Shown here: piece after piece, positions 29,976 to 41,497 of the stretch
Layout: each line of letters starts with the position of its first letter
Numbering within the stretch: position 1 is the stretch's first letter
NCBI RefSeq assembly: GCF_030269925.1
Contig: NC_085108.1
Location: 1,736,001-1,800,000 of the forward strand
Direction of reading: 5' to 3'
DNA from: Bombyx mori
Lineage: Eukaryota > Arthropoda > Insecta > Lepidoptera > Bombycidae
Length of the DNA stretch: 64,000 bases
Program-made: the position numbers and the translations under genes
Notes under the pieces: model-generated
The model's database searches: none
What the model was told of the DNA's origin: nothing
What the model saw: the letters and a program-made list of their open reading frames with translations, nothing else

Positions 29976-30540
29976 CAGAGAACCCCGCTGTCACTCAATG
30001 CTCCCAGAATTATTTCTCAATTAAGACTGGAGGAAATGTCCGAGGTAAGAAATCTTAACATTCATCGCTCACTATAAACTCATCCTTAGAATCTTGGAGG
30101 GGGTTTACACGTCACACCGATTTACCAGTCCTTAGACATGTATATATATACAGTTTTCTTAAAGACACCCTAGAGAATGACGGAATTGTTCTTTTTTATC
30201 CACTAATTTAGGATCCTGAGTTCGTCCGGTAGTTAATAAGCAGCCGTAGAGGTCTGCGGTTAGCGTTATCAGTCTTGGATGAGACAACAAGTCGCACTAG
30301 ATGATTAGAGCAATGATCATCAAGCATCAGCACCCTGGTGATGACTGGTCAAGAGAAGTTGAACAAGATACTGTTCTCAAAGATGATGCCTAATATAATA
30401 TTACAAAAAAAAAAATCTGTCCCCTACTTTATCCCCTTGATATCTACCCTAATGTTGAGCACCTACGGGCGACTACCAGCTTGCTACCCTGCCGATGCCG
30501 AGCTGTCATGCATTTCTGTATTAAGGATAAATAAAACTTT

Positions 30541-30788
30541 TTTACTGGTGGTAGGACCTCTTGTGAGTCCGCGCGGGTGGGTCCCACCACCCTGCCTATT
30601 TCTGCCGTGAAGCAGTAATGCGTTTCGGTTTGAAGGGTGGGGCAGCCGTTGTAACTATACTTGAGACCTTAGAACTTGTATCTCAAGGTGGGTGGCGCAT
30701 TTACGTTGTGGATGTCTATGGGCTCCAGTAACCACTTAACACCAGGTGGGGTGTGAGCTCGTCCACCCATCTAAGCAATAAAAAAAAT
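30541..30788 (+). mobile_element. Bm1 SINE, 3' part
   Basis: 'actggtggtaggacctcttg' to A tail; well preserved. Confidence 0.9.
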
Positions 30789-30808
30789 ATTAAAAAAACT
30801 TTAGTAAG

Positions 30809-31230
30809 TCGTCGTGGCCTAAAGGATAAGATGCACCGGTGTTCGAATCCCGCAGGCGGGTACCAATTTTTCTAATGAAATACGTACTTAACAAATGTTC
30901 ACGATTGACTTCCACGGTGAAGGAATAAAATTGTGTCATTAAAATCAAACACGCAAATGTATAATTTGCGTAATTACTGGTGGTAGGACCTCTTGTGAGT
31001 CCGCACGGGTAGGTACCACCACCCTGCCTATTTCTGCCGTCAAGCAGTAATGCATTTTGGTTTGAAGCGTAGAGCATCCGTTGTACTGTAAAAAACTGAT
31101 ACCTTAGAACTCATATCTCGAGTTGGGTGGCGGCAGTTACGTCGTAGGTGTCTATGAGCTCTGGTCAAAACTTAACATCAGGTGGGCCGTGAGCTCGTTC
31201 AACTATCTAAGCAATAAAAAAAAACCACTT
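30809..31230 (+). mobile_element. Bm1 SINE, full length with short head deletion
   Basis: A box and B box present, 28 bp lost between them. Diverged body, A tail. Confidence 0.88.
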
Positions 31231-31525
31231 TATCTACATAATATGTTTTTGTATGGATGGGCAAAAGCCTCATGGCCTAACTGGTCTGGCCGTGCCCATA
31301 GATATCATATCGGTCACCATCAGCCCAGAGACGTGAGGTCTAAATTTCAATTGAATCGTGTCACTGCCCCCTCATCTTTTAAATTGCAAGGAGTGACTTC
31401 TTGGCGGTCAAAAGAGACGGAACGGCAAGCATCTGTAGTTTCATGTCTATATTTGTATATTCTTCGGTTTTCGATCGCAGACATAATTAAACTTTTACGG
31501 TTTAATCTCGCGACTTTATTGTCTA

Positions 31526-31961
31526 CTAGCGGTCCGCTCCGGCTCCGCTCGGGTCTTTAACAAAAATTTCAACGATATTTGACGTTGTTTTATTTAAAAA
31601 AATAAAAGAACTCTTATTGCGGCATAACTATAATAGTTAGACATATGCTGTCGCGACACTTTTTGTAAATAATAATGTGTTCTACAAAGTTGTAGTACAT
31701 TATTTTGTTCTATCATCAATAGTTTTCGCGGGGCACGCGGTGTAATGAATATTTTATGTAATTTTTTTACACGTTGGGTTACATTACTTGAGTTTTAGTA
31801 AAGAGCACTTTTTTTTTTTTTTCAAAAAATATTATAGCCTAAGTCACTCGCGAATGATGTAGCTTCCAAACAGTGAAGGAATTTTTCAAATCGGTTCAGT
31901 AGTTTCGGAGCCTATTCAATACAAACAAACAAATCTTTCCTCTTTATAATATTAGTATGGA
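31526..31961 (-). mobile_element. Helitron family B, inverted copy
   Basis: Left end CTAGCGGTCCGCTCCGG, colinear with 27972-28407. The right end has a point change (TATGGAT). Confidence 0.8.
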
Positions 31962-32179
31962 TATATTCTATATACGACCTTTCAAATGAGTTAGAGAATA
32001 TGTTGTCTCCGTTGCCGCGAAATAAGGAAGAACAAACAAGAGTAACCAATCAAAAATGAAACATGAAACAAAAAACCTTTATTTAAAAGATAACGCTTCG
32101 CAATCTTCGATTTTGGGTTCTGGGCTGACGACTGCAGAGCGCTTCGACTCTTGGGGCGTTTCGTGTCGATCGACAATGC

Positions 32180-33357
32180 TTAAATCAATAAGCTCAATAA
32201 AGCTTCAACTAATAACACGACCAGTTGAAGCAGTCCTGGTAAAAGCCCTCCACCGATTCCGATGAGGAGATCTTCAGCCAATTCCGTTATTGTTTTCACT
32301 AACGTACTCAGCAAGCCTTGCAAATTAAGCACATTCGCTGGCGGTGTGTTAGGATTGGCCCCGATCGCATATTCGGGTAAGGATCGTAAGAAGTTCACGA
32401 TGGCCAAAGCTTGGGAGTAAAGTTTGAGTAACGATGTCTCTAAAGCTCCCAAGTCGACCGGGATAATGCAGCTAATGCTAGGGGGTAGGGTGTCGAAGAT
32501 CGAGAGCAGTGAAAGCAGGAGGTTGTAGACGTTGTTGAGGAGAGGCAGCAAGATGTTGACTAGTGGATAGACGGCAGGTAGCTGGACTCCTGTCGCGTAG
32601 ACTGGTGTCTGAAAGAAATTAACTGTTAATATTGAATTAAAAATCGTGTTTGACTGGAGATTTTGGGCTAGAAAGAACGTTTTGCGATAGAAACAGGGCG
32701 GAGATTGGTACCTACGCGTGCGGACTTAGAATACGCGGTTATCTATAAAATTATGTCTCAAAGAAATAGATTTATGATGAATATGGGTTCTGAACATCTG
32801 TCTGGCATCAATGTCTTTATCCACTGCGAGGAGGACAGGAAAGAATGGAGGTCTATTGATGGCAGGAACTGCTGAGAGTCCGCATGGGTACGTACCACCA
32901 CCCTGCCTATTTCTGCCGTGAAGTAGTAATGCGTTTCCGTTTGAAGAATGGGGCAACTGTCGTACTGTTACAAATGAGACCTTATAACTGTTGTCTCAAA
33001 GTGGGTGGCGGCATTTACGTTGTCAATGTCTATGGGCTCCGCTAACCACTCAACACCAGGTAGGTAGTGAGGTCGTCCACCTATCTGAGCAAAAAAAGGA
33101 ACATGGTCCGAATAAAAATGCTCCGTAAAGTTCACGACCATTGAGAAACACGATGCAAGGAGGAGAAGGCCACAGACCGTTCAACTTGTATCTTTAACGT
33201 CACAATCAGAAATACTATTACTGTATGCACCTGAGCTAAGCCTTTACGCTTTTGTGAAATTAAAATTAAATTTAGCGTCGTATTTTGTAGAACTTACCGT
33301 CAAAAGAAAAATCGTGCCAATACAAACCAATGCAAGGGATGGTTTCGACATCTCCAT
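32180..33357 (-). CDS. small secreted leucine-rich protein, two exons (paralogue of the 41498-44869 gene)
   Basis: Exon 1 is 33298-33357 (20 codons, MEMSKPSLALVCIGTIFLLT, donor GTAAGT). Exon 2 is 32180-32608 (acceptor TTTCAG, 142 codons plus TAA). The join is phase 0 and gives 162 residues. The signal peptide is cut after VYA, giving a mature start TGVQLPAVYP. The mature chain is very rich in Leu, Ile and Val in amphipathic stretches broken by Pro and Gly (LLPLLNNVYNLLLSLL near the start, GIGGGLLPGLLQLVVLL near the end) and has one Cys (ISCIIP). The strong signal peptide and the polar residues within the helices suggest a secreted amphipathic protein, but membrane insertion is possible. A TTTATT near 32079 is a good poly(A) signal on this strand. 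The first intron contains a Bm1 SINE. I do not recognise the family. Confidence 0.75.
32872..33097 (+). mobile_element. Bm1 SINE, decayed, in intron of the 32180-33357 gene
   Basis: 'gaagtagtaatgcgtttccg' and 'aaagtgggtggcggcattta' identify it; opposite to the gene. Confidence 0.8.
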
Positions 33358-33750
33358 AAATAAATAAAAACTAAACGAATCGATATTTTGACAAACGAAA
33401 AAAAATATCTTTATACGTTGATTGATTAAATATTAAATAATGTATCCGACATTTACAATTACATCTATTTAAAGAGTGAATTGTAAAAATTACGCAAACG
33501 CGCCATATTTATTTTACAATAGCTGATAAAGTTTTTATAATCTTGAGAATCGATTTCGTTACGAATACGAATTATGTAAATATTCGCGTTGCGTTACACA
33601 TTCGAATGTTTTATCGATTTTCTTTTTGTGTTTACTAATCGATTTCTCGAAGCGATAATGTTTCTAGTTGACATAATCGATGTTCGCTTCAGCTGAGCTG
33701 TGCCAATTGAAGCCTTGTCTGATTTAGTCACAGAGCATTCGTACCTTTCT

Positions 33751-34068
33751 TTTATTGCTTAGATGTGAGGACGAGCTCACAGCCCACCTGGTGTTAAGTG
33801 GTTACTGGAACCCATAGACATCTACAACGTAAATGCGCCACCCACCTTGAGATATAAGTTCTCAAGTCTCAAGTATAGTTACAACGGCTGCCCCACCCTT
33901 CAAACCGACGCATTACTGCTTCACGGCAGAAATAGGCAGCGTGGTGGTACCTACCCGCGCGGACTGACAAGAGGTCCTACCACCAGTAATAACGCAAATT
34001 ATAATTTTGCGGGTTTAATTTTTATTACACGATGTTATTCCTTCACCGTGGAAGTGAATCGTGAACAA
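33751..34068 (-). mobile_element. Bm1 SINE, lacks tRNA-like head
   Basis: Inverted copy from the tail to 'ccgtggaagtgaatcgtgaa'. Confidence 0.88.
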
Positions 34069-34674
34069 CGCTATCTGTCAAGAGTGAAACGATTGAGAAG
34101 AAGAAGTAGTATCCTGGCCCAAATCACTGGGTCTAAAAAAGATTATTATTTATTTAAGGCGGTTTTTTTTGTGTTTGACCTATATATATTTATTTTGAAT
34201 GAATTTCTTTAAAGCTGCTTGCAATAGGAGTTGATTGAGAATGAAACTCGTGGATCGAGGTGATCACGGCCCTAAGACATGAGGAGTGCGACTGAGGAAG
34301 AAGAGGAGAATGATATTGGACGTTGACATTGACAATGGATATTTTATGTTATGACATAGAAATCACGATAATGACATGCTCAACGACGTAGCGACGTCAC
34401 GATCCGGTTAATCGTTTCATGTAAATGGACATTCGTTTTTATTGTTCGCAACGCAAAAGGAATACTAGATATGTCCTAGAATTTATTCTGACGGATATAA
34501 TATTTATGAGAGATTTGGAGATAGAAAACAAAGCAACAAAGCAGTCCATGTTTGTCTTAGTTTGTTCAAATGGAAGTTTATATAACATTTGAAATCAGCT
34601 AAGTATGAAATACGATCTTCAGTACTTTTATTAATTGTAGTAAGTGGATTACAGTAAGCTCATACATCACTACG

Positions 34675-34985
34675 AAATTTCAGATCCTCCCAATCCACTA
34701 TCGGTGCTTTTAGATACCTTAAGCACCGACCACTGTTCTTGTCAAAACCGTCGCTTGCGACGAAGGGCTCGACGAGCGCATTAACCCGCAGACACAGCCC
34801 ACTGAGTTTCTCGCCGGATCTTCTCAGTGGGTCGCGTTTCCGATCCTGTGGTAGATTCTGCGAAGCACTGCTCTTGCTTGGGTACAGTGTTAGCAACACT
34901 CCGGTTTGAGCCCCGTGAGCTCACCAACACGTCAAAGAGAAGCTGAAATAGCCTCCCAAGGCTATCAGCATAGGCAGGGAAAAAA
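34675..34985 (+). mobile_element. Jockey-type LINE 3' fragment
   Basis: Colinear with 3510-3820: starts 'cagatcctcccaatccacta' and ends in the conserved 'ggctatcagcataggcaggg' and an A tract. Confidence 0.75.
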
Positions 34986-34995
34986 ACCAGACTGG

Positions 34996-35218
34996 TTCCT
35001 ACCAATTAATCTAATGAAACATGTACTTAACATATGCTCACGAATCACTTTCCACGATGAAGCAATAACATCGTGTGATAAGAATCAAATCTTTTATAAT
35101 ACTTTTTTACTATGCGTAATGACTAAGCAATTGAGTCGTAGACCTCAAGCCTCAAGACACCAGTGACCGCTTGATACCAATTAAGTTGTGAACTTGTTTC
35201 CTAATCTAAGCAATAAAA
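34996..35218 (+). mobile_element. Bm1 SINE, decayed with internal loss
   Basis: 'ctaatgaaacatgtacttaa' and 'taacatcgtgtgataagaat' are the 5' body, 'taatctaagcaataaaaat' the tail. Confidence 0.7.
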
Positions 35219-35299
35219 ATTATTATTACGAATAATAGTTAAAATTGTGCTTCATTGATTGTGAAGTAAAGATTCGATTATAGATACTTTTACGGATTA

Positions 35300-35545
35300 T
35301 TTTTTTTTAATCACGCCACTTTAACTGGTCCCGTGATAAGTTCGTAAAGAACTTGTGTTACAGGTACCAGATAACGGATATAAATGTAAGATTTTTATTA
35401 TACACATACATATATTTAATATACATCCATAACCCTGGAAAAGACATTTATATTTATCATACAAATATCTTCCCTTGGCGGGATTCGAACCCGCGACCTC
35501 CTTGTGTAGTGACCGTGTCACTTACCACTACACCAGACGGTCGTC
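35300..35545 (-). mobile_element. tRNA-derived SINE, second family
   Basis: Minus-strand head 'ccgtctggtgtagtggtaag' (A box) and 'gcgggttcgaatcccgcc' (B box), then a 150-bp body ending 'ggcgtgatt'. The head is tRNA-like with mismatches, so it is not a functional tRNA gene. Copies at 49925 and 58000. Confidence 0.75.
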
Positions 35546-35574
35546 AATGTTTTACATTTGATATATATAACTCA

Positions 35575-38500
35575 CGGGGCGTGATTGTTTGACGGGGGTA
35601 TAGGGAGACCCAGTGAAACGGTACCCGCTGCCGCCCGCCGGTCAGTAGGGGACCTGAACCCGGGTGTCTCTACTAAACTCCGCCCCGGGAAGCTGTCCCG
35701 CCAACCGGTGTAAAATCCTGCCGTGCGGTCGTCGTGCCGGAGTCGGAGACCGGAGTGGATCCCGGCGATCGCACGCAGAGTGGACTGGGGGCCCTTCCAT
35801 GCCCTGCGTCAGTCTCTCACGCAACCCGTGGTCGAGCACGTACTATGTTCCGCGCTTCATTCAGGTGTTGCCTCGATCTCACCTCCAACATCCTACTTCT
35901 CCTAATCCTACTCTCCGAAAACATAAACATCATGAAGACGACAAAAAAAAAGAAAAGGGTTTCACAGGCGGTCCCCCATTCCACATTTAATGTGGATTTC
36001 AGCAATGTCAGGGGCCTACATAGCAACCTTGACGCCGTACACCACCACCTTGAGACGGCGCAGCCTGCCCTGCTTTTTTTTTAACGGAGACGCAGATATC
36101 TGCTCCGGATGATACCTCATACCTTGAATACCCCGGCTACGTATTGGAGCACAACTTCCTGCGTAAAGCCGGGGTGTGCGTATTCGTCCGGGCTGATGTC
36201 TGTTGTCGCCGTCTTCGGGGCCTCGAACAACGGGACCTGTCCCTCTTGTGGCTGCGCGTAGATCACGGGGGCCGTAGCCGAATCTACGCGTGCCTGTACA
36301 GGTCCCACAGCAGTGATGCAGGTTCAGCTCTGTTTGAGCATGTGCAAGAGGGGACCAACCGCGTGCTTGAGCAGTACCCATCTGCGGAGGTAGTGGTTCT
36401 TGGAGACTTTAATGCTCACCACCAAGAGTGGTTGGGATCCAGAACCACTGACCTCCCGGGTCGGACTGCCTACGATTTCGCCTTGGCCTACGGCTTCTCC
36501 CAGCTGGTGACACAGCCCACCCGTGTCCCAGATATCGAGGGGCACGAGCCTTCTTTGTTGGACCTTCTGCTGACCACAGATCCGGCCGGATACAGTGTGG
36601 TGGTCGACGCTCCGCTTGGATCGTCTGATCACTGCCTTATTCGTGCTGCCGTACCACTCTCTCGTCCTGATCGTCGAACGACGACCAGGTATCGAAGAGT
36701 TTGGCGGTATATGTCAGCAGACTGGGATGGATTGCGTGAATTTTACGCATCCTACCCATGGGGGCGGTTCTGCTTTTCCTCTGCTGATCCTGACGTCTGT
36801 GCGGACCGTCTTAAAGACGTGGTGCTCCAGGGGATGGAATTGTTTATTCCCTCCTCTGAAGTGCCCGTTGGGGGTCGCAGCAGACCCTGGTATAACAATG
36901 CCAGCAGGGATGCTGCACACCTCAAGCGGTCCGCATACGTGGCATGGGATAATGCCAGGAGACGTCGGGATCCTAACATCTCGGGGGAAAGGCGGAAATA
37001 TAACGCCGCTTCCAGGTCCTACAAGAAGGTAATTGCCAAGGCGAAGTCGGAGCACGTCGCTAGAGTTGGCGAGCGATTGAAGAGCTATCCCTCCGGGAGC
37101 CGTGCTTTTTGGTCGCTCGCCAAAGCTGCAGAAGGAAACTTCTGCAGGTCTAGTCTCCCACCACTGCGCAAGTCCGATGACAATCTGGCCCACAGCGCGA
37201 AAGAGAAGGCTGACCTTCTGGTCAAACTCTTCGCCTCGAACTCGACTGTGGACGACGGGGGTGCCACACCACCGAACATCCCCCGGTGTGATAGCTCCCT
37301 GCCGGAAATCTGCTTCACACAGTGTGCAGTCAGGCGGGAGCTCAGACTCCTGGACGTCCATAAGTCGAGTGGGCCAGACGGCATCCCCGCAGTGGTTTTG
37401 AAAACGTGCGCCCCTGAGCTGACACCTGCGCTAACGCGTTTGTATCGCCTCTCTTATTGCACTAACAGGGTTCCGTCTTCATGGAAGACCGCCCACGTCC
37501 ACCCTATCCCCAAGAAGGGTGACCGGTCGGACCCATCGAGCTACAGGCCTATCGCGATAACTTCCTTGCTTTCCAAGGTGATGGAGCGAATTATAAATAC
37601 ACAACTCCTGAAGTATCTTGAAGATCGCCAGCTGATCAGTGACCGACAGTACGGTTTCCGTCACGGTCGCTCAGCTGGCGATCTTCTTGTATACCTTACT
37701 CACAGGTGGGCTGAAGCCTTGGAGAGCAAGGGCGAGGCTCTTGCTGTGAGCCTTGATATCGCGAAGGCCTTCGACAGGGTCTGGCATAGGGCACTTCTAT
37801 CGAAGTTACCATCTTACGGAATCCCCGAGGGTCTCTGCAAGTGGATCGCTAGCTTTTTGGATGGGCGGAGCATCACGGTCGTTGTAGACGGTGACTGTTC
37901 TGATACCATGACCATTAACGCTGGCGTTCCACAAGGTTCGGTGCTCTCCCCCACGCTTTTCATCCTGTATATCAATGACATGCTGTCTATTGATGGCATG
38001 CATTGCTATGCAGATGATAGCACGGGGGATGCGCGATATATCGGCCATCAGAGTCTCTCTCGGAGCGTGGTGCAAGAGAGACGATCAAAACTTGTGTCTG
38101 AAGTGGAGAACTCTCTGGGGCGAGTCTCCAAATGGGGTGAATCGAACTTAGTTCAATTCAACCCGTTGAAGACACAGGTTTGCGCGTTCACTGCGAAGAA
38201 GGACCCCTTTGTCATGGCGCCGCAATTCCAAGGAGTATCCCTGCAACCTTCCGAGAGTATCGGGATACTTGGGGTCGACATTTCGAGCGATGTCCAGTTT
38301 CGGAGTCATTTGGAAGGCAAAGCCAAGTTGGCGTCCAAAATGCTGGGAGTCCTCAACAGAGCGAAGCGGTACTTCACGCCTGGACAAAGACTTTTGCTTT
38401 ATAAAGCACAAGTCCGGCCTCGCGTGGAGTACTGCTCCCATCTCTGGGCCGGGGCTCCCAAATACCAGCTTCTTCCATTTGACTCCATACAGAGGAGGGC

Positions 38501-38960
38501 CGTTCGGATTGTCGATAATCCCATTCTCTCGGATCGTTTGGAGCCTCTGGGTCTGCGGAGGGACTTCGGTTCCCTCTGTATTTTGTACCGTATGTTCCAT
38601 GGGGAGTGCTCTGAGGAATTGTTCGAGATAATACCAGCATCTCGTTTTTACCATCGCACCGCCCGCCACCGGAGTAGAGTTCATCCATACTACCTGGAGC
38701 CACTGCGGTCATCCACAGTGCGTTTCCAGAGATCTTTTTTGCCACGTACCATCCGGCTATGGAATGAGCTCCCCTCCACGGTGTTTCCCGAGCGCTATGA
38801 CATGTCCTTCTTCAAACGAGGCTTATGGAGAGTATTAAGCGGTAGGCAGCGGCTTGGCTCTGCCCCTGGCATTGCTGAAGTCCATGGGCGACGGTAACCA
38901 CTCACCATCAGGTGGGCCGTATGCCCGTCTGCCTACAAAGGCAATAAAAAAAAAAAAAAA
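35575..38960 (+). mobile_element. CR1/Jockey-type non-LTR retrotransposon, nearly complete
   Basis: A GC-rich 5' part (35590-35930) is followed by an endonuclease/reverse-transcriptase frame and ends in 'ggcaataaa' and an A tract at 38957. The main open frame is 36144-38897 (917 codons). It has endonuclease motifs GDFNAHH (near residue 87) and SSDHC (near 160), and RT motifs LDIAKAFDRVWH, GVPQGSVLSP and YADD (residues 622-625), then a conserved tail FLPRTIRLWNELP. The endonuclease start (SNVRGLHSNLD, from about 35932) lies in another frame. A nine-T run at 36074-36082 separates the two frames and is the only break I see. The element lies next to an inverted copy of the second SINE family and abuts the 81-bp tandem array, so it may have landed in the array. 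Base composition is much GC-richer than the host DNA. Confidence 0.9.
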
Positions 38961-38968
38961 AAATTTTT

Positions 38969-39345
38969 GAATTAAAGGACTCGATTAAAACTACTTTTAC
39001 GGATTAATATTGGATTTTATTTATTTAATGATTTATTATTGATATTTGTGAATTAAAGGACTCGATTAAAACTACTTTTACGGATTAATATTGGATTTTA
39101 TTTATTTAATGATTTATTATTGATATTTGTGAATTAAAGGACTCGATTAAAACTACTTTTACGGATTAATATTGGATTTTATTTATTTAATGATTTATTA
39201 TTGATATTTGTGAATTAAAGGACTCGATTAAAACTACTTTTACGGATTAATATTGGATTTTATTTATTTAATGATTTATTATTGATATTTGTGAATTAAA
39301 GGACTCGATTAAAACTACTTTTACGGATTAATATTGGGTTTTATT
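38969..39345 (+). repeat. tandem array, 81-bp unit, about 4.6 copies
   Basis: Units begin 'gaattaaaggactcgatt' at 38969, 39050, 39131, 39212 and 39293. An inverted piece of the same unit ('attaatccgtaaaaatggtt') follows at 39366. A related unit piece ('cttttacggattattttt') occurs at 35287, left of the LINE. Confidence 0.95.
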
Positions 39346-39537
39346 ATTGACATTTTACGATATTGATTAATCCGTAAAAATGGTTTTAATAAATTAATTA
39401 TTAATTTATTAGGTTTATACACAAGAATACAGTGGCGGACTTAATGCCTCAGGCATTCTCTACCAGTCAACGAAAGGTGATCTATAGTGTTTTGTGGTAG
39501 GTGTATTCCTTTTTGAGTAATAAGAAATTTATAATAA

Positions 39538-39968
39538 CTAGAGGTCCCGCAGTAGTCGAAATTCGACTATAATTAATTGGAATTGTAAGTTTGTACACTA
39601 TTATGATTGTATTTTATATTTCTATGATCACAATTTTCGCCAAGGCTACACTATAAAAAAATATTAATAAAAACAAACAATATTTAATCTATTCTCAATT
39701 TGACCACAGACGTCAAGAACAAAAATTTGACAGTAAATCATCAATAAATAGTATGCATGCGTGTGTGCATCAAATACATGGTATGTAGTGTGTGTAATGT
39801 TTTCTGTATTGATTTAATGTATCTTATAAGCATTATTTTAAAAAAATATTAGCATTGTGCACTTCTTCTCTATATTCTCTATAAGTGTGTAAAATTTCAT
39901 ACTCCTCCGTCCGCGCAATTTTCGTAAAAAGGGATACAAAGTTTTTGCTTCACCTATTAATGTATAGA
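39538..39968 (-). mobile_element. Helitron family A, complete inverted copy
   Basis: CTAG plus hairpin at the left and TATAGA at the right, flanked by A and T. Colinear with 631-1053. Confidence 0.85.
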
Positions 39969-40150
39969 TTATTATATAAATATACAGACACATACATAGT
40001 ATACATACATAAACATAACATAACAAATTATATAATATATCATAACGGTAATATAAAATTGACACATAATATATCATTAAAAAAAATTCTCATGCTTAAA
40101 TAATTACACACACATTTATACACAACATAAAACGTCAATTATCTGTACGG

Positions 40151-41178
40151 TCTATATATTAATACGTGAAGCAAAAACTTTTTATCTCTTTTTACGAAAA
40201 TTGCGCGGACGGAGGAGTATGAAATTTTCCACACTTATAGAGATTATAGAGAAGAAGTGCACAATGCTAATATTTTTTTTAATTAATGCATAAAAGATAC
40301 ATTAAATCAATAAAGAAAACATTACACACACTACATACCATGTATTTGACGCACACACGCATCATCATCATCATCATCTTAGGCCTTACAGCCCAGGGTG
40401 GGCCTTAGCTCTCTCTCCAGACTGCTCTGTTCAGGGCTTTCTCCTTCCAGTTCTTGACGCCGATATTTTTGAGGTCGCGCTCCACGCCATCCAACCATCG
40501 AAGTTTGGGTCTGCCACGACTTCTGCGGCCCTCTGGTTTGCCATAGAGCAATTGTCTTGGCATTCTGGTACTCTCCATTCGAACCACATGTCCTGCCCAT
40601 CGTAGGCGTCCAATCTTTATAGTTGTTATGATGTTAGGATCTTTGTAAACATCATACAACTCGTGGTTATAGCGCGTCCTCCATATCTGGTTTTCCCGCA
40701 CAGCACCGAATATCCGTCTTAGAATCTTACGCTCGAACACAAGTAGACGGTTCTCATCTTTTTTGCTGAGTACCCATGTCTCTGAGCCATAAATAAGAAT
40801 GGGTCTCAGTAGGGTCTTGTATAAAAGAATTTTGATATTTCGTGACAGAATTTTGGAACAGAAGTATTTAAGCAGGCCGAAGTAGCATTTATTCGCCGAC
40901 AGTATTCTCTTAACTATTTCTGCTGTTATATTATTATTATTCGTTATCAGAGAACCAATGCACACACGCATGCATACTATTTATTATCAAACTTTTGTTC
41001 TTGACGTCTGTTGTCAAATTGAGAATAGATTAAATATTGTTTGTCTTTGTTAATATTTTTTATAGTGTAGTCTTGGCGAAATTTGTGATTATAGAAGTAT
41101 AAAATACAATCATAATAGTGTACAAACTTACAATTCCAATTAATTATAGTCGAATTTCGACTACTATGGGACCTCTAG
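40151..41178 (+). mobile_element. Helitron family A, split by an RTE insertion
   Basis: Family A sequence runs 40151-40362 and resumes 40960-41178. The 597-bp RTE piece between them has a 12-bp target duplication. The 3' hairpin and CTAG are present. Confidence 0.85.
40363..40959 (-). mobile_element. RTE-type LINE 3' end (reverse transcriptase C-terminus)
   Basis: The minus strand encodes LLYKTLLRPILIYGSETWVLSKKDENRLLVFERKILRRIFG and LRWAGHVVRM with GRPKLRWLDGVERDL, typical of RTE-like reverse transcriptase C-termini. The 3' end is a short (CAT/ATG)n tail at 40363-40378. The insertion is bounded by a 12-bp direct repeat GCACACACGCAT (40351-40362 and 40960-40971) and interrupts a Helitron. 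The frame's apparent start MRVCIG is Helitron sequence, so the element is 5' truncated. Confidence 0.85.
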
Positions 41179-41430
41179 TTCATCGAAAACTTCGATAAAA
41201 ATGAAAAAGAAACAATTACTAACTAAAAACAACAAAAAAAAAATTACATCAACCCCTATGGGTTCTCTATCAGTCTTATCTATCTATGCATAGATATAAT
41301 TCACAGATGAAAGAAAAAAAAAATCGATAACAGATATTACGCAAATTTTATCATTACGCAAACATTACTATTACCGTTTTACCTTGTTACGTCATTACCG
41401 CAATCAGATAATGTCGCATATTTATATGAT

Positions 41431-41437
41431 TATAAAT
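41431..41437 (+). promoter_or_regulatory. TATA box candidate for the 41498 gene
   Basis: TATAAAT lies 67 nt upstream of the proposed ATG at 41498, leaving room for a start site near 41462 and a short leader. The surrounding DNA is AT-rich, so chance matches are common. Confidence 0.4.
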
Positions 41438-41497
41438 TAATAAATTTATTTATTATTTATATATTAGTCTTATAGTGCGCTAGTTTTTTTTTAAATC

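Noticed and set aside
36714..37361. Long antisense and shifted open frames inside the LINE (also 36016, 38148, 38374)
   Set aside because: Shadows of the GC-rich LINE reading frame on the other strand or frames.
40405..40971. Frame starting MRVCIGSL as a complete gene
   Set aside because: The start lies in Helitron sequence across the RTE insertion boundary; the element is 5' truncated.
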